A DNA stretch of 64,000 bases from Dyadobacter soli (GTDB lineage: Bacteria; Bacteroidota; Bacteroidia; Cytophagales; Spirosomataceae). The DNA lies in NCBI RefSeq assembly GCF_900101885.1, contig NZ_FNAN01000003.1, positions 372,001 through 436,000 of the forward strand, written 5' to 3'. Numbering within the stretch: the stretch's first letter is position 1; each line of letters begins with the position of its first letter. Position numbers and translations under genes: made by a program. The notes under the pieces were generated by a model. It was not told where the DNA came from. It searched no databases and saw only the letters and a list, made by a program, of their open reading frames with translations. Below, piece by piece: positions 42,020-51,300 of this stretch.

Positions 42020-44926
42020 TCAGCGTCCGCAAATGCCGGTGAAGTCGCAGAATTTGCAGGTCGTCAGATCGTCGGTTTTGCGAAACGGAACGTCGGGATC
42101 GAGCATTACATTGAGGATGTCGGTCAGTATCACTTCCGATTTTTCGATGAACTCTTGCGGTGCCAGCTGCTCGGTCAGTTCCAGTGGATTAGCAATCAGG
42201 TTCTTCGGATCGCGGAAGGAGTAAAAGCCCGATTTGACTGCGTAATCGCCGAAATTGTAGGTCATACCACGCAGATTCAGCCCGTTTTCTTCCTTCATCC
42301 GGCGGTACATCAGGTACTCGTAAATCCAGAGCTGCCGCACGTAACCCATTTTCCGGTCGGGATCGAAACGGATCACCTCTTCGCGCGCTACGGGATCAGC
42401 CAGTTTTTGTTTGCCGGTCAGCTCCACGCTGCCGGTTTTGTAATCCATTACATACAATGTACCATCGCCGCCGAGCTCGATGCGGTCGATCTTCCCGCCC
42501 AGGCGTACAGGCGTATATGCGCCTTGCAACACGAGCTGAATGCGCGTGTGCAGCGGCTGCTCGGCCGCGAGGATCGCCCGGCGAGGCTGCTGGGCCATAT
42601 GGTGGCGAAGAAACGTGAGAATCTGCTGCTCGCCGATCTGGTAATAAATGCGGTTAAGGCCGAGGTCGGTCACGTAACCTTTGAAAAGCCGGTCGAACTC
42701 CTCGCGGAGCACGGTCGTGATCTGCTCTTCGGACGGGTCGTTGTCGAGCAGGAAAAATTCGAGATCGAGGCGTTCCAGCGAGGCGTGCAGCCAGGTGCCA
42801 ATCTTGTCCATCCCGAGCTCTTCCTCCACTTCCTCTTTTTCCTTTACCCCGGCAATGTGTTTGAGGTAAAACTGCATGGAGCAGCGGATAAACTCGTTCA
42901 AATGCGTCGGGTAAATGCCCTTGCCGTCGAGGTAGGCGCGGATGGCGGCAATAAGGGCGTCGTCCTTATGCACCACCTCTTCCAGTTCCTGCTGTTGCTG
43001 CGCTTCGAAAACGACGGTTTTGTTCTCGATACGGATCAGCGGGTTGTATTCGGTCAGTTCGTATTCGATCTGCCTTAGAAAACGGCTTTTCTCGCCCCCG
43101 CCGGGTGCGTCGTTGGTGCTGGTATAAAGGATATGTACTTCCGAAGCGCGTTGCAGCAGCCGGTAAAAGTGGTACGACATTACCGCTTCCTGGTGCTGAT
43201 GCGTCGGTAAGCCTACGGCCTGCGCGGCATCGAACGGGATCAGCGAGTTCTGGCGCTTCGCCTGGGGGATAGTGCCTTCATTGACCGATAATATAATAAT
43301 CCGCTCGAAATCCAGTGCCCGCGTTTCGAGCATGCCCATGATTTGCAGGTTGCTGATCGGCTCCCCGCTGAAAGGAATGCGCGTCTGGCGGATCAGCTCG
43401 AACATGAACGATTTCAGCGTCCGCAATGTGATCAGCTCCGCCCGTTCCTCGATCGTCTGCTCGAATTGTTTCAGTAATGTGTAAAAAAGATAGAGATATT
43501 CGGTTTCCAGCGCATTCTTGTAATCCTTATAAACCTCCCGCAACAGCTCGATCAGCTGGTAAAACGAGCGGATCACCTGCTGTGCATTGTTTTTCTGCCA
43601 GCGCGTGAACAGGATTTGGAACAATGGATGACTGTCGCCCAATGCGATCAGCTCTTCCGAACTGAGGAACACCTGATTGCCTTCGGTGATCTCGCGGAGC
43701 GTGCGCTGGATGATCGTCTGCCCGTCTTCGAGCGGCGTGAGCGCCACATGCTCGTAATGCCTTACAAACGGGTGGTTCAGGATTTTATCAATGGATTTGT
43801 GCCCGAATTTCGGGATGCGGATCGTCTTGCCGCTCCTCGTCCTGAACTCCACCACATTCTGCTGCAACTCGAAAATGCCGTCTACCAGCGTGTACAACAG
43901 CGAATTGCGCATGGAAAGGCCCATGGTCACATTCAAATCGCGCACTTCCTGGTCGAGCGAGTAGAGCATGGGAAGCAGCAGGTTCTCATCGGCCAGGACA
44001 ATGGCGGTAGGGATAGGCGCATCATCCGGGTCGAAGCGCTTCATGCGCTGGTAGAGCTCGCCCGCGACCTTGGTTTGCAGGGTTGCATTGGGCACGCCGT
44101 AAATAGTAATGTGTTTTTCGGTTGAAAGCAGATCGTCGCCCGTCCAGTTCCATTCTCCGAACTCTTTGCTGCGCTGGTACTCGCGCAGGCTCTTGCCGGC
44201 TTCCACCACCGTGTTTTCCGACATATAGTACCGGTCCGAATCCCAGAATGCCTCTGCCTTTTTGGCTTTGATCAGCGCGGTCACAATCGTCCGCTCCGAG
44301 GCGGTAAATGCATTAAAACCCGCGAAATAGATCCGTTCGTTTTCCGGGCGGCCTTCTGTCAGGTTACTAATGTCCTCGGCCAGCTCGCGGTAGGCCATTC
44401 CGCGGTAGGCCTTGCCTTTGGCGAGCAAGCGCTGCCGGAAAGATTGATATACCTTATTGATATTCTCAAAAAGAGAAAAATACTGCTTCGAACCGCCTTC
44501 GCCTTGCAGTGATTTACCCTCCGGCAAACTCTCCTGCCAGCGCGAGAGCGCGTGCGCCTCAGAGAGGTATTCGAACAGGAAATCGGTTTTGACCAGGTAC
44601 TGATCGATTTTATCCAGATCACTCAGCAGTACCGATGCCCAGCCCATGAAACGGTCGAACTGCAAGTCCGGATCGATTTCGCGGAATGTTTCATACAAAT
44701 CGAACAGCAAATGCACCGGGTCTTCGATTTCAAGGCTGCAAAAACTCTCTACAAAATCATCAATCGCCATGATACCCGGACTCATGAGCGGCTCAGTGGT
44801 TTCGCCCGCCAGTTCCTGCATCAGGAAAAACGCGGCCCGCCGCGTCGGTACCACTATTTGCACGTGGTCGAGCGAGGTATGGTTGGCCAGAATGCGTTTG
44901 GCGACGAGGTTGAGGAATGAAGGCAT
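42020..44926 (-). CDS. AddB-like PD-(D/E)XK nuclease with iron-sulphur cysteines
   Basis: Protein of 968 residues. The N-terminal part resembles the helicase-like fold of AddB (QIVVPTRRAAFFLMQEL, no proper Walker A). The C-terminal third is a RecB-type nuclease with GGKIDRIELGG and VMDYKTGSVE (the DxK catalytic strand). A Cys before the nuclease (IRCSMQFYL) and three near the end (CKFCDFTGIC) match the 4Fe-4S staple of AddB nucleases. Presumed role is double-strand-break end processing. The helicase-nuclease partner AddA is not in the window. Confidence 0.85.
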   Translation of the reverse strand: MPSFLNLVAKRILANHTSLDHVQIVVPTRRAAFFLMQELAGETTEPLMSPGIMAIDDFVESFCSLEIEDPVHLLFDLYETFREIDPDLQFDRFMGWASVLLSDLDKIDQYLVKTDFLFEYLSEAHALSRWQESLPEGKSLQGEGGSKQYFSLFENINKVYQSFRQRLLAKGKAYRGMAYRELAEDISNLTEGRPENERIYFAGFNAFTASERTIVTALIKAKKAEAFWDSDRYYMSENTVVEAGKSLREYQRSKEFGEWNWTGDDLLSTEKHITIYGVPNATLQTKVAGELYQRMKRFDPDDAPIPTAIVLADENLLLPMLYSLDQEVRDLNVTMGLSMRNSLLYTLVDGIFELQQNVVEFRTRSGKTIRIPKFGHKSIDKILNHPFVRHYEHVALTPLEDGQTIIQRTLREITEGNQVFLSSEELIALGDSHPLFQILFTRWQKNNAQQVIRSFYQLIELLREVYKDYKNALETEYLYLFYTLLKQFEQTIEERAELITLRTLKSFMFELIRQTRIPFSGEPISNLQIMGMLETRALDFERIIILSVNEGTIPQAKRQNSLIPFDAAQAVGLPTHQHQEAVMSYHFYRLLQRASEVHILYTSTNDAPGGGEKSRFLRQIEYELTEYNPLIRIENKTVVFEAQQQQELEEVVHKDDALIAAIRAYLDGKGIYPTHLNEFIRCSMQFYLKHIAGVKEKEEVEEELGMDKIGTWLHASLERLDLEFFLLDNDPSEEQITTVLREEFDRLFKGYVTDLGLNRIYYQIGEQQILTFLRHHMAQQPRRAILAAEQPLHTRIQLVLQGAYTPVRLGGKIDRIELGGDGTLYVMDYKTGSVELTGKQKLADPVAREEVIRFDPDRKMGYVRQLWIYEYLMYRRMKEENGLNLRGMTYNFGDYAVKSGFYSFRDPKNLIANPLELTEQLAPQEFIEKSEVILTDILNVMLDPDVPFRKTDDLTTCKFCDFTGICGR

Positions 44927-44955
44927 TGCGAATGCGGGTGTAAATGCAGGTTATG

Positions 44956-45552
44956 TCAATGAATGCGGTCGCCGCGCGGGGATAGCGAATGCATGATTCC
45001 GGCTTCGGCGTGCAGAAGTTCTTTCCAGCGTGCCCTTACCTTTTCCGCAGGCTCGTAAGTTTCGGCCAGTTCGAGAAACGTGCGGTAATGCCCGGCTTCC
45101 GAGATCATGAGTTCTCTGTAAAACTTTTGCAGCGACTCGTCTTCCAGGTTTTCCGAAAGCAGCTTGAAACGCTCGCAGCTCCGCGCCTCTATCAGCCCGC
45201 AGATCAGCAGCCGGTCGAGGAACATTTTGTTGGTATCGCCTTTGGTAATGAGCTGCATCAGCTGGTTTACGTACTCATCTTTTCGCTGGCGGCCAAGCGG
45301 GATATTTCTTTTCTTCAACTCCTTCAAAACCCTTTGAAAATGCCCCCATTCTTCGGCTACGATGGGCGTCAGGGTTTCTACGAGCAATGCTTTGGCAGGA
45401 TAATGTACAATGAGCGAAATGCAGCTCGAAGCGGCTTTCTGCTCGCAATAGGCGTGGTCTATCAGGATGTCGCCGATCTGCATCGAGGCAATATCTGTCC
45501 AGCGGGGATCGGTCGGGAGTTCCAGCCCGAGCGTCGTGAGTGATGTAGCCAT
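44956..45552 (-). CDS. miaE: tRNA 2-methylthio-N6-isopentenyl adenosine hydroxylase
   Basis: Di-iron hydroxylase of 198 residues acting on the modified base at position 37 of tRNA. The four-helix ferritin-like bundle shows the iron-ligand segments: CEQKAASSCI, EEWGHFQRV, EARSCERFKL and SEAGHYRTFLEL. Length is normal. It lies upstream of the AddB-like gene on the same strand with a 29-base gap, so they may be co-transcribed. Confidence 0.92.
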   Translation of the reverse strand: MATSLTTLGLELPTDPRWTDIASMQIGDILIDHAYCEQKAASSCISLIVHYPAKALLVETLTPIVAEEWGHFQRVLKELKKRNIPLGRQRKDEYVNQLMQLITKGDTNKMFLDRLLICGLIEARSCERFKLLSENLEDESLQKFYRELMISEAGHYRTFLELAETYEPAEKVRARWKELLHAEAGIMHSLSPRGDRIH

Positions 45553-45574
45553 ATTGGTTCAAAAGTTTGTTCTC

Positions 45575-47569
45575 CTAGTCGAACAGCGGCCAGTTGATCC
45601 CGAATGAAAACGACCTTGCCAGACCCAGGTAATCGGGCGTTACATAATAACCTTTCGGGAAAAGGCCGAAGTTGCCGCCCTGGTTAAGGTAAGACATTTT
45701 AAAGAATAACCTCACGCGTTTGATCCGCACATTGCCAAAGCCGTCCACAACCACATTTTCATCCAGTCGTGTATTGTTTTGTAAATGAAACTGTTGCGTA
45801 ATAGGCATATAGGCATCCGCCAGGTACGACGAGCGGTAACGCGCCGCGAGGCCGATCTGGAAGAATAGCACTTTGGCATACACAAAATCAAACGTAACTT
45901 CCCCGCTTGCAAACACGGTCGGGATGCGGATCACATCCTTGTTGTCGTTCAGCGTGAGGTAAGCCATCGTCGTGAAGTTCCAGCGGTTGAGGTGAATGCC
46001 CGAATTGAAGCCAAGCCGCAGCAGCCTGAAACCGGAATTGAGCTGGCGCGGCACCGCGGCGGTATCATAATAAATGTAGTCGTTGATCTGGTGGATCTGC
46101 GCTTCCGGCACAAACTCGATCTTTTTGGTCTTCAACACCAGCGATGCGTAGATGGTCTGCACCTTGGTAGGGTCGAAATTGTTTCGCCAGTCAAAATGGT
46201 TGTTCAAATAGCGCTGCACGAGCAGGTCGGGGGCCGTCTGAATGCTTTGAAACCCGGCTTTTCCCCATTTGGTGTTCAGCTCGGCTTTGAGGCGGTACTC
46301 TACGTTTTTAGCGAGGTTGAGATCGGCTTCGGCGGTAAGGTATTGAACCGAGTCTTTCAAATAATAACCCAGCCATGCACCGATGATATTATCGAATTTC
46401 AGGCCGGTGCGGTAAGTGGCGAAAGGCTGGCCCGTTTCGTTCGGGGACTGCGCCCCGCCGCGCATGCCGTAAAACCGCTGCCGCACATAAGCCCGGTAGT
46501 TGAAACCTTCGTAAAAGCCTTTGATACCGACTTTGTTATCGAGCAGCTTGTAATAAATGTCCTGCCGGGTCTGCGTCGTATCGAATTTGGCTTTGGGATA
46601 AATGCCTTTTTCAATGCCGCGCGCCAGTTGCAGATCGGTGTAATGATCGATGGTACTTTGTAAATCGGCCTGCTGGAAAACCTGGAAGCCATTCAGCAGC
46701 CGGTATTGCTGGTAAACGTGGAATACATGGCGGCGTTCCCAGGAATTGGCATTGTCGCTGATTTTGGCCGCGCCGTCATAGGAATACTTTTCTACTACGC
46801 CCGCATCGTCCACATTCGGTATCACGCCACCCTGTTCGGCCACCTTCATGTTCAAATGCCGGTAATGCGCGAGGATGAGGTACTTTTTGTTTTTGGAAAA
46901 AAAGCTGGTGTGCGCCAGGAAAGTCCAGTTACGCCCGAGCAATGCATCCGAGGCGATGGAATTGGCAAAACCATATACTTTGTTGGACGTCAGCCGCGTA
47001 GCCCGCATCCCGAAATTGAACCGCGAATGCACGTTTTGAGTGTAGGCAAATGTTCCGAGCGAAGCCTTTTTCGGGCCCGCCATAAAATCCAGCTCGGTAT
47101 GCTGCGATTTGGTATCCACATAAGCCACATCCTCTTGTTTGATCGCATAAGCATCGTAAACCCGCAGACCGAGCTGCGTACCAATGTCTTCGCGCGGCTG
47201 GAAAAACAGGTTGCGCGTTGCGGTAACGTTATTGCCGAGGTCCACCAGCTTGCCCCAGGCCCTGTCCACGGGCATCCAGCGATGGAAGTTCGTCAGGCTG
47301 GTGTCGACGATGTACCTTACCGAATCGCGGTTATTCAGAATGTCGTGCTCGTAAAAATGGCGGGTCGTCGTGGGGCCGTAGACGTTCTTGGTGCTATCAT
47401 CGAGAATGGACTGGCCTCCGCCTGCGCCGCCGCGCGCACCGCCTCCTCCGCTTCCGCCACCGCCCGGCATCCGTACACCGGCCGGAAGCTTCACCTGGCC
47501 GCTGGCTGTCGGTATGGTTAGGATGAAGCTGCATAAAACACACAGGAAGCTATATAAAACAATTCTCAT
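45575..47569 (-). CDS. Putative porin (Bacteroidetes outer-membrane beta-barrel)
   Basis: About 664 residues from the ATG at 47569. The open frame continues upstream to 47710 inside the lpxK coding end, but the ATG at 47569 gives a proper signal peptide (MRIVLYSFLCVLCSFILTIP) and leaves a 25-base gap to lpxK. After the signal comes a Gly-rich linker (about 35-55), then DDSTKNVYGPTTTRHFYEHD and a long series of beta strands with QPREDIGTQLGLR, ending NWPLFD; this matches the Porin_10/DUF4289-like proteins. Function as a channel is inferred from family. Confidence 0.8.
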   Translation of the reverse strand: MRIVLYSFLCVLCSFILTIPTASGQVKLPAGVRMPGGGGSGGGGARGGAGGGQSILDDSTKNVYGPTTTRHFYEHDILNNRDSVRYIVDTSLTNFHRWMPVDRAWGKLVDLGNNVTATRNLFFQPREDIGTQLGLRVYDAYAIKQEDVAYVDTKSQHTELDFMAGPKKASLGTFAYTQNVHSRFNFGMRATRLTSNKVYGFANSIASDALLGRNWTFLAHTSFFSKNKKYLILAHYRHLNMKVAEQGGVIPNVDDAGVVEKYSYDGAAKISDNANSWERRHVFHVYQQYRLLNGFQVFQQADLQSTIDHYTDLQLARGIEKGIYPKAKFDTTQTRQDIYYKLLDNKVGIKGFYEGFNYRAYVRQRFYGMRGGAQSPNETGQPFATYRTGLKFDNIIGAWLGYYLKDSVQYLTAEADLNLAKNVEYRLKAELNTKWGKAGFQSIQTAPDLLVQRYLNNHFDWRNNFDPTKVQTIYASLVLKTKKIEFVPEAQIHQINDYIYYDTAAVPRQLNSGFRLLRLGFNSGIHLNRWNFTTMAYLTLNDNKDVIRIPTVFASGEVTFDFVYAKVLFFQIGLAARYRSSYLADAYMPITQQFHLQNNTRLDENVVVDGFGNVRIKRVRLFFKMSYLNQGGNFGLFPKGYYVTPDYLGLARSFSFGINWPLFD

Positions 47570-47594
47570 AAGGGGGAAACTCGTTCTGCCGTTT

Positions 47595-48635
47595 TTAAAA
47601 CCGGTCGCCGGTCTGTGATGTGACCCATTGTACAAAAGCCTGCTCCTCATCCCCGAAATCCACGGAAACCGGAATATACGCAAAGCGTCCTGCGCAGCCT
47701 TTTGAGACAACCAACGGTTTTAATTTGACCATATCCTTTTCAGTCGTGACCACAAAAGTATCGTTTTTTAGGTTCTTAATCAGGTCTTCGACGTCACTTG
47801 GCGTGTAATTGTGATGATCCGGAAAAACCTTCTGGTCTGTAACGACGAACCGAGTGGTCAAATATGCGGCGAAAGGCAACGGATTTGCGATCCCCGCCGC
47901 CATTTTAACATTCTTTAACTGAACAGGCGCGCCCTCGTACGAGCGCGGGAGGTCGTAGCGCGTGGTCGCGAAGAAAACCGGCACACCGGGGCGCGTGTAG
48001 TGTCGGATATTTTCGATAATGCGCTCTTTTTCCTGAATACCAAGCGCTGCGGGGCATTTGGTGACGATCACCGCGTCGGCGCGCTTCGCCCCGTGGCGCC
48101 GTTCTCGCAGTATGCCGGCAGGAAAGGGGTGGTCTTCGTAAAATGGCCTGTTGTAGTCGTTCAGCAGGATATTAATGTCGCGGCGGATGGCACGGTGCTG
48201 AAAGGCGTCGTCGAGCAGCAGCAGTTTTACATCCGGATGGTTCTCATGGATTTTCAAGGCACCGTCCACCCGTTTTTCGCAAACGGCAACAATCGTATCT
48301 GGGCTGAATTTGGTATAAAACTGAAATGGCTCGTCGCCGATCGTCGCGGCTGTGGCGCTACTATCCGCTTCGATAAAGCCTTTTGTCTCCCGCCCGTAAC
48401 CCCGGCTGAGGATCGCGGTGGTTATTTGTTCTGAAAATAAACGGGTAAGGTATTCGATGACGGGTGTTTTGCCGGTTCCGCCGACGGTGAGGTTGCCTAC
48501 AACGATGACTTTTTGGGGTACTTTCTGAGCATGGAGAATGCCTTTGTCGAACAGGAAGTTGCGAACGTCGGTGATGGCACCGTAAATCCACGAGAGGGGC
48601 AGGAATGCATTTTTTATCCAGGGCAGCTCTTTCAT
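47595..48635 (-). CDS. lpxK: Tetraacyldisaccharide 4'-kinase (lipid A synthesis)
   Basis: Adds the 4'-phosphate in lipid A synthesis at the inner membrane; 346 residues. N-terminal membrane-associated helix, then the Walker A GNLTVGGTGKTP (47-58), SRGYGRETKG and DDAFQHRAIRRDINILL motifs that are highly conserved in LpxK. Confirms a Gram-negative envelope. First gene of the lpxK-porin-miaE-nuclease run; divergent from menC. Confidence 0.95.
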   Translation of the reverse strand: MKELPWIKNAFLPLSWIYGAITDVRNFLFDKGILHAQKVPQKVIVVGNLTVGGTGKTPVIEYLTRLFSEQITTAILSRGYGRETKGFIEADSSATAATIGDEPFQFYTKFSPDTIVAVCEKRVDGALKIHENHPDVKLLLLDDAFQHRAIRRDINILLNDYNRPFYEDHPFPAGILRERRHGAKRADAVIVTKCPAALGIQEKERIIENIRHYTRPGVPVFFATTRYDLPRSYEGAPVQLKNVKMAAGIANPLPFAAYLTTRFVVTDQKVFPDHHNYTPSDVEDLIKNLKNDTFVVTTEKDMVKLKPLVVSKGCAGRFAYIPVSVDFGDEEQAFVQWVTSQTGDRF

Positions 48636-48702
48636 CCTGGTGCATAATTACGTAAATTTTGTCTAATATTGTGCCCCTTTTAAAATCTGACACCGCAAAA
48701 TC

Positions 48703-49803
48703 ATGCCGTTAAAAATTGTGTATAAGCCACATACGCTTCATTTTCGCAAGGAAGCGGGCACCTCTCGCGGGGTACTTACACAAAAAACATCCTGGATCGT
48801 CATCGTCACCGACTCCGAGAAACCCGGTGTCGCAGGTTATGGTGAATGCGGGCCGCTACCCGGTCTGAGCGTCGACGATATCCCGGATTTCGAGGCACAA
48901 CTGGCGGATGTCTGCAACATTTTCAACGAGCTCGACCTGGACGTTTTTCCGTTCAACCTGGGCATTATCCTCGAACAACTCATTCCCGAAAACCTGCCGT
49001 CCATTCGTGCGGGTGTGGAAATGGCATTGCTCGATATCATGAATGGTGGTCAGCGAATGCTTTTCAAAAACGGCTTTTCCGATAACGGCGAAGGTATTCT
49101 GATGAACGGACTGATCTGGATGGGTTCTTATGAAAACATGCTGGCGCAGGTGGAGGAGAAGCTTTCGCAAGGGTTTACTACGCTCAAAATGAAAGTAGGG
49201 GCGATCGATTTCGAGCAGGAATGCCGGATTCTGCAAGCCGTGCGGGAAAAGTTTGATAAGGACACCATTACATTGAGAGTCGATGCCAACGGCGCATTTA
49301 CAGCCGATAATGCAAAAGAGCGACTGGCCAGGCTGAGCGCATTCGACCTGCATTCGATCGAGCAGCCTGTGAAAGCGGGGCAGCACGAGCTCATGGCCGA
49401 TCTCTGCGCTTCGTCACCGGTGCCTGTTGCTTTGGATGAAGAACTGATCGGCATTACCAGTTACCGCGACAAGTTTGCATTGCTCAAAAAGCTGGCGCCT
49501 CCGTTTATTATTCTCAAACCTACATTGTTAGGCGGTTTCACAGCCACAAGTGAATGGATCGAAATCGCTAACCGGCTGCATATCGGCTGGTGGATCACCT
49601 CCGCATTGGAATCCAACATAGGATTGAACGCCATTGCGCAATACACGGCCAAATTCAATAACCCGCTGCCGCAGGGATTGGGTACCGGCCAGCTTTATAC
49701 CAACAACTTCGAATCCCCGCTGACCGTCGAAAACGGGCATTTATACTATCGGAAAGCGGTAGCCTGGGAGTTACCAGGCCACGCCCTTGCGGAGCCAGCC
49801 TAA
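48703..49803 (+). CDS. menC: o-Succinylbenzoate synthase (enolase superfamily)
   Basis: Muconate-lactonising-type enzyme of 366 residues, likely acting in menaquinone synthesis. Catalytic residues are visible: KxK pair Lys162/Lys164 in LKMKVG, metal ligands Asp194 in RVDANG, Glu220 in SIEQPV and Asp245 in ALDEELIG, and Lys272 in LKPTLLGG. Family members may also racemise N-acyl amino acids or epimerise dipeptides, so the assignment is by similarity. The last 33 bases overlap the end of the convergent hemF. Confidence 0.78.
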   Translation: MPLKIVYKPHTLHFRKEAGTSRGVLTQKTSWIVIVTDSEKPGVAGYGECGPLPGLSVDDIPDFEAQLADVCNIFNELDLDVFPFNLGIILEQLIPENLPSIRAGVEMALLDIMNGGQRMLFKNGFSDNGEGILMNGLIWMGSYENMLAQVEEKLSQGFTTLKMKVGAIDFEQECRILQAVREKFDKDTITLRVDANGAFTADNAKERLARLSAFDLHSIEQPVKAGQHELMADLCASSPVPVALDEELIGITSYRDKFALLKKLAPPFIILKPTLLGGFTATSEWIEIANRLHIGWWITSALESNIGLNAIAQYTAKFNNPLPQGLGTGQLYTNNFESPLTVENGHLYYRKAVAWELPGHALAEPA

Positions 49804-50682
49804 GGTTTCCGCTTCCGCAGAACCCGGTTCGGGTATAAAATTGTATTCCCAATTAGCCTGGGGCGGCAAGCTCATCAAAATCGACTCGGTACGGCCATTG
49901 GTTTCCAGCCCGAACTTCGTGCCGCGGTCCCACACCAGATTGAATTCCACGTAGCGTCCACGGCGCAGGTATTGCCATTGTTTTTGATCTTCCGTAAATG
50001 GCCTATCCGCATATTTCCGCATCAACGCCGTGTAAACAGGCGCAAAGGTTTCCCCTACCTCTTTGACAAATTCGAAAAGCTCCGTTTTGGACAGCCCCTG
50101 GCCATTTCCGGGCTCATCGGGTTTGAGGTAATCGAAGAAAATGCCGCCGATGCCGCGGGTTTCGTTGCGGTGCTGGATGAAGAAATAGTCGTCGGCCCAG
50201 GTTTTGAATTTCGGGTAAAACTCGGGATGGTGCTTCTCGCAGGCAGCTTTCAATGCCTGGTGGAATGCGCGAGCGTCCTCTTCCACCACATAATGCGGCG
50301 TGAGGTCGATGCCGCCGCCAAACCAGCAGGTACCATTGTCGAGCTCGAAATAGCGCACGTTCATGTGTATGATAGGCACATGCGGGTTGCGCGGGTGCAT
50401 CACGATGGACACGCCCGTGGCCGTGAACTGCGGACTTGCGTCTTCCGACAGGTTCATCTGAGCGCGCAACCGGGGATGTACTTCGCCTTTTACGCTCGAA
50501 AAATTCACGCCGCCCTTCTCGATCACCGCGCCGTTCTGGATCAGCCGCGTGCGGCCGCCACCGCCCGAATGGTGCTGCCAGAGGTCTTCATGAAATGTAG
50601 CGCCGCCGTCGGTGGTTTCGATGGCTGCGCAAATGCGGTCTTGTAAATCCTTGAAAAACGATTCTATATCTTCAACTTTCAT
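49771..50682 (-). CDS. hemF: Oxygen-dependent coproporphyrinogen III oxidase
   Basis: Aerobic haem-synthesis enzyme of 303 residues converting coproporphyrinogen III to protoporphyrinogen IX. Signature stretches: SIVMHPRNPHVPIIHMNVR, WFGGGIDLTPHY, HRNETRGIGGIFFDY and RRGRYVEFNLVWDRGT. Full length. Convergent with menC, with 33 shared bases at the 3' ends. A TACTTTTG -7 element lies upstream. Confidence 0.95.
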   Translation of the reverse strand: MKVEDIESFFKDLQDRICAAIETTDGGATFHEDLWQHHSGGGGRTRLIQNGAVIEKGGVNFSSVKGEVHPRLRAQMNLSEDASPQFTATGVSIVMHPRNPHVPIIHMNVRYFELDNGTCWFGGGIDLTPHYVVEEDARAFHQALKAACEKHHPEFYPKFKTWADDYFFIQHRNETRGIGGIFFDYLKPDEPGNGQGLSKTELFEFVKEVGETFAPVYTALMRKYADRPFTEDQKQWQYLRRGRYVEFNLVWDRGTKFGLETNGRTESILMSLPPQANWEYNFIPEPGSAEAETLGWLRKGVAW

Positions 50683-50707
50683 AGTCGGGAGTCAATGCTG
50701 CGAGCGG

Positions 50708-50715
50708 CAAAAGTA
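50708..50715 (-). promoter_or_regulatory. -7 promoter element of hemF
   Basis: On the minus strand TACTTTTG fits TAnnTTTG and lies 25 bases before the hemF ATG. No clear -33 motif. Confidence 0.45.
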
Positions 50716-50740
50716 CGACAAATAGCACTGCCGGGACATA

Positions 50741-50770
50741 AAAAAAGCAGGGCAAGGCGCCCTGCTTTTT
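50741..50770. terminator. Bidirectional terminator after the PepSY-like gene
   Basis: AAAAAGCAGGGC and GCCCTGCTTTTT pair perfectly over 12 bases around a 5-base loop. On the minus strand a T-run follows, ending the gene at 50790-51224. Confidence 0.8.
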
Positions 50771-50789
50771 CAATTCAATATACATCTAT

Positions 50790-51224
50790 CTAGTCATCAA
50801 TACGTAGGAAAGTGCCCGCGAGGTTGAACACCAGCTCTTTGTTGTTCGACAGGCGCACCTCCTGGTCGGTCCGGTCTTTTTCCCAATCGGTAATGAAAGC
50901 GTCGGGATAATGCTCCTGCACATATTCCAGCACTTTCAGCGGAATTACCGTATCGGGCAGCTTCTCGTTGTGGCGGCTTTCAATGCTGTAACAATCGCCT
51001 TTTTTGTCAAATTCGAGTTTGACCTGGTTATCCAGGATCACGTCGTAACTGGTTTCGAGATCGTCGCGGTCGCGTACTACCTGCGATATGCGCGCATCCG
51101 GGAAATGGGCTTCGATGTAATCCTGTGCATTGACCGGCAACTTGGTTTCGTCCACTACTTTTTCGTTATCGCAGGCCGTCGCCACAAACAGCAGAAAGGC
51201 CAGAAAGGAAGCCAGTTTTTTCAT
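50790..51224 (-). CDS. PepSY-like (DUF2874) lipoprotein
   Basis: Protein of 144 residues. Lipobox VATAC (Cys 18). Two tandem repeats of about 60 residues: one with LPVNAQDYIEAHFPDARISQV, the second with IPLKVLEYVQEHYPDAFITDWE, each followed by beta strands containing VKLEFDKKGD and KELVFNLAGTF. This two-repeat pattern is the Bacteroidetes PepSY-like putative beta-lactamase-inhibitor family. Function unknown. Confidence 0.85.
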   Translation of the reverse strand: MKKLASFLAFLLFVATACDNEKVVDETKLPVNAQDYIEAHFPDARISQVVRDRDDLETSYDVILDNQVKLEFDKKGDCYSIESRHNEKLPDTVIPLKVLEYVQEHYPDAFITDWEKDRTDQEVRLSNNKELVFNLAGTFLRIDD

Positions 51225-51300
51225 AATTGTTGTCAGTTAAATTGAGTGTTCGTTTTGTTCCTGACAACCCAGCAATCGGTTTCCCCTATGACGTGGGCGA

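Noticed and set aside
41825..43078. Plus-strand frame of 417 codons opposite the AddB-like gene
   Set aside because: Antisense to the nuclease region with its iron-sulphur cysteines; starts in the gap and continues as shadow.
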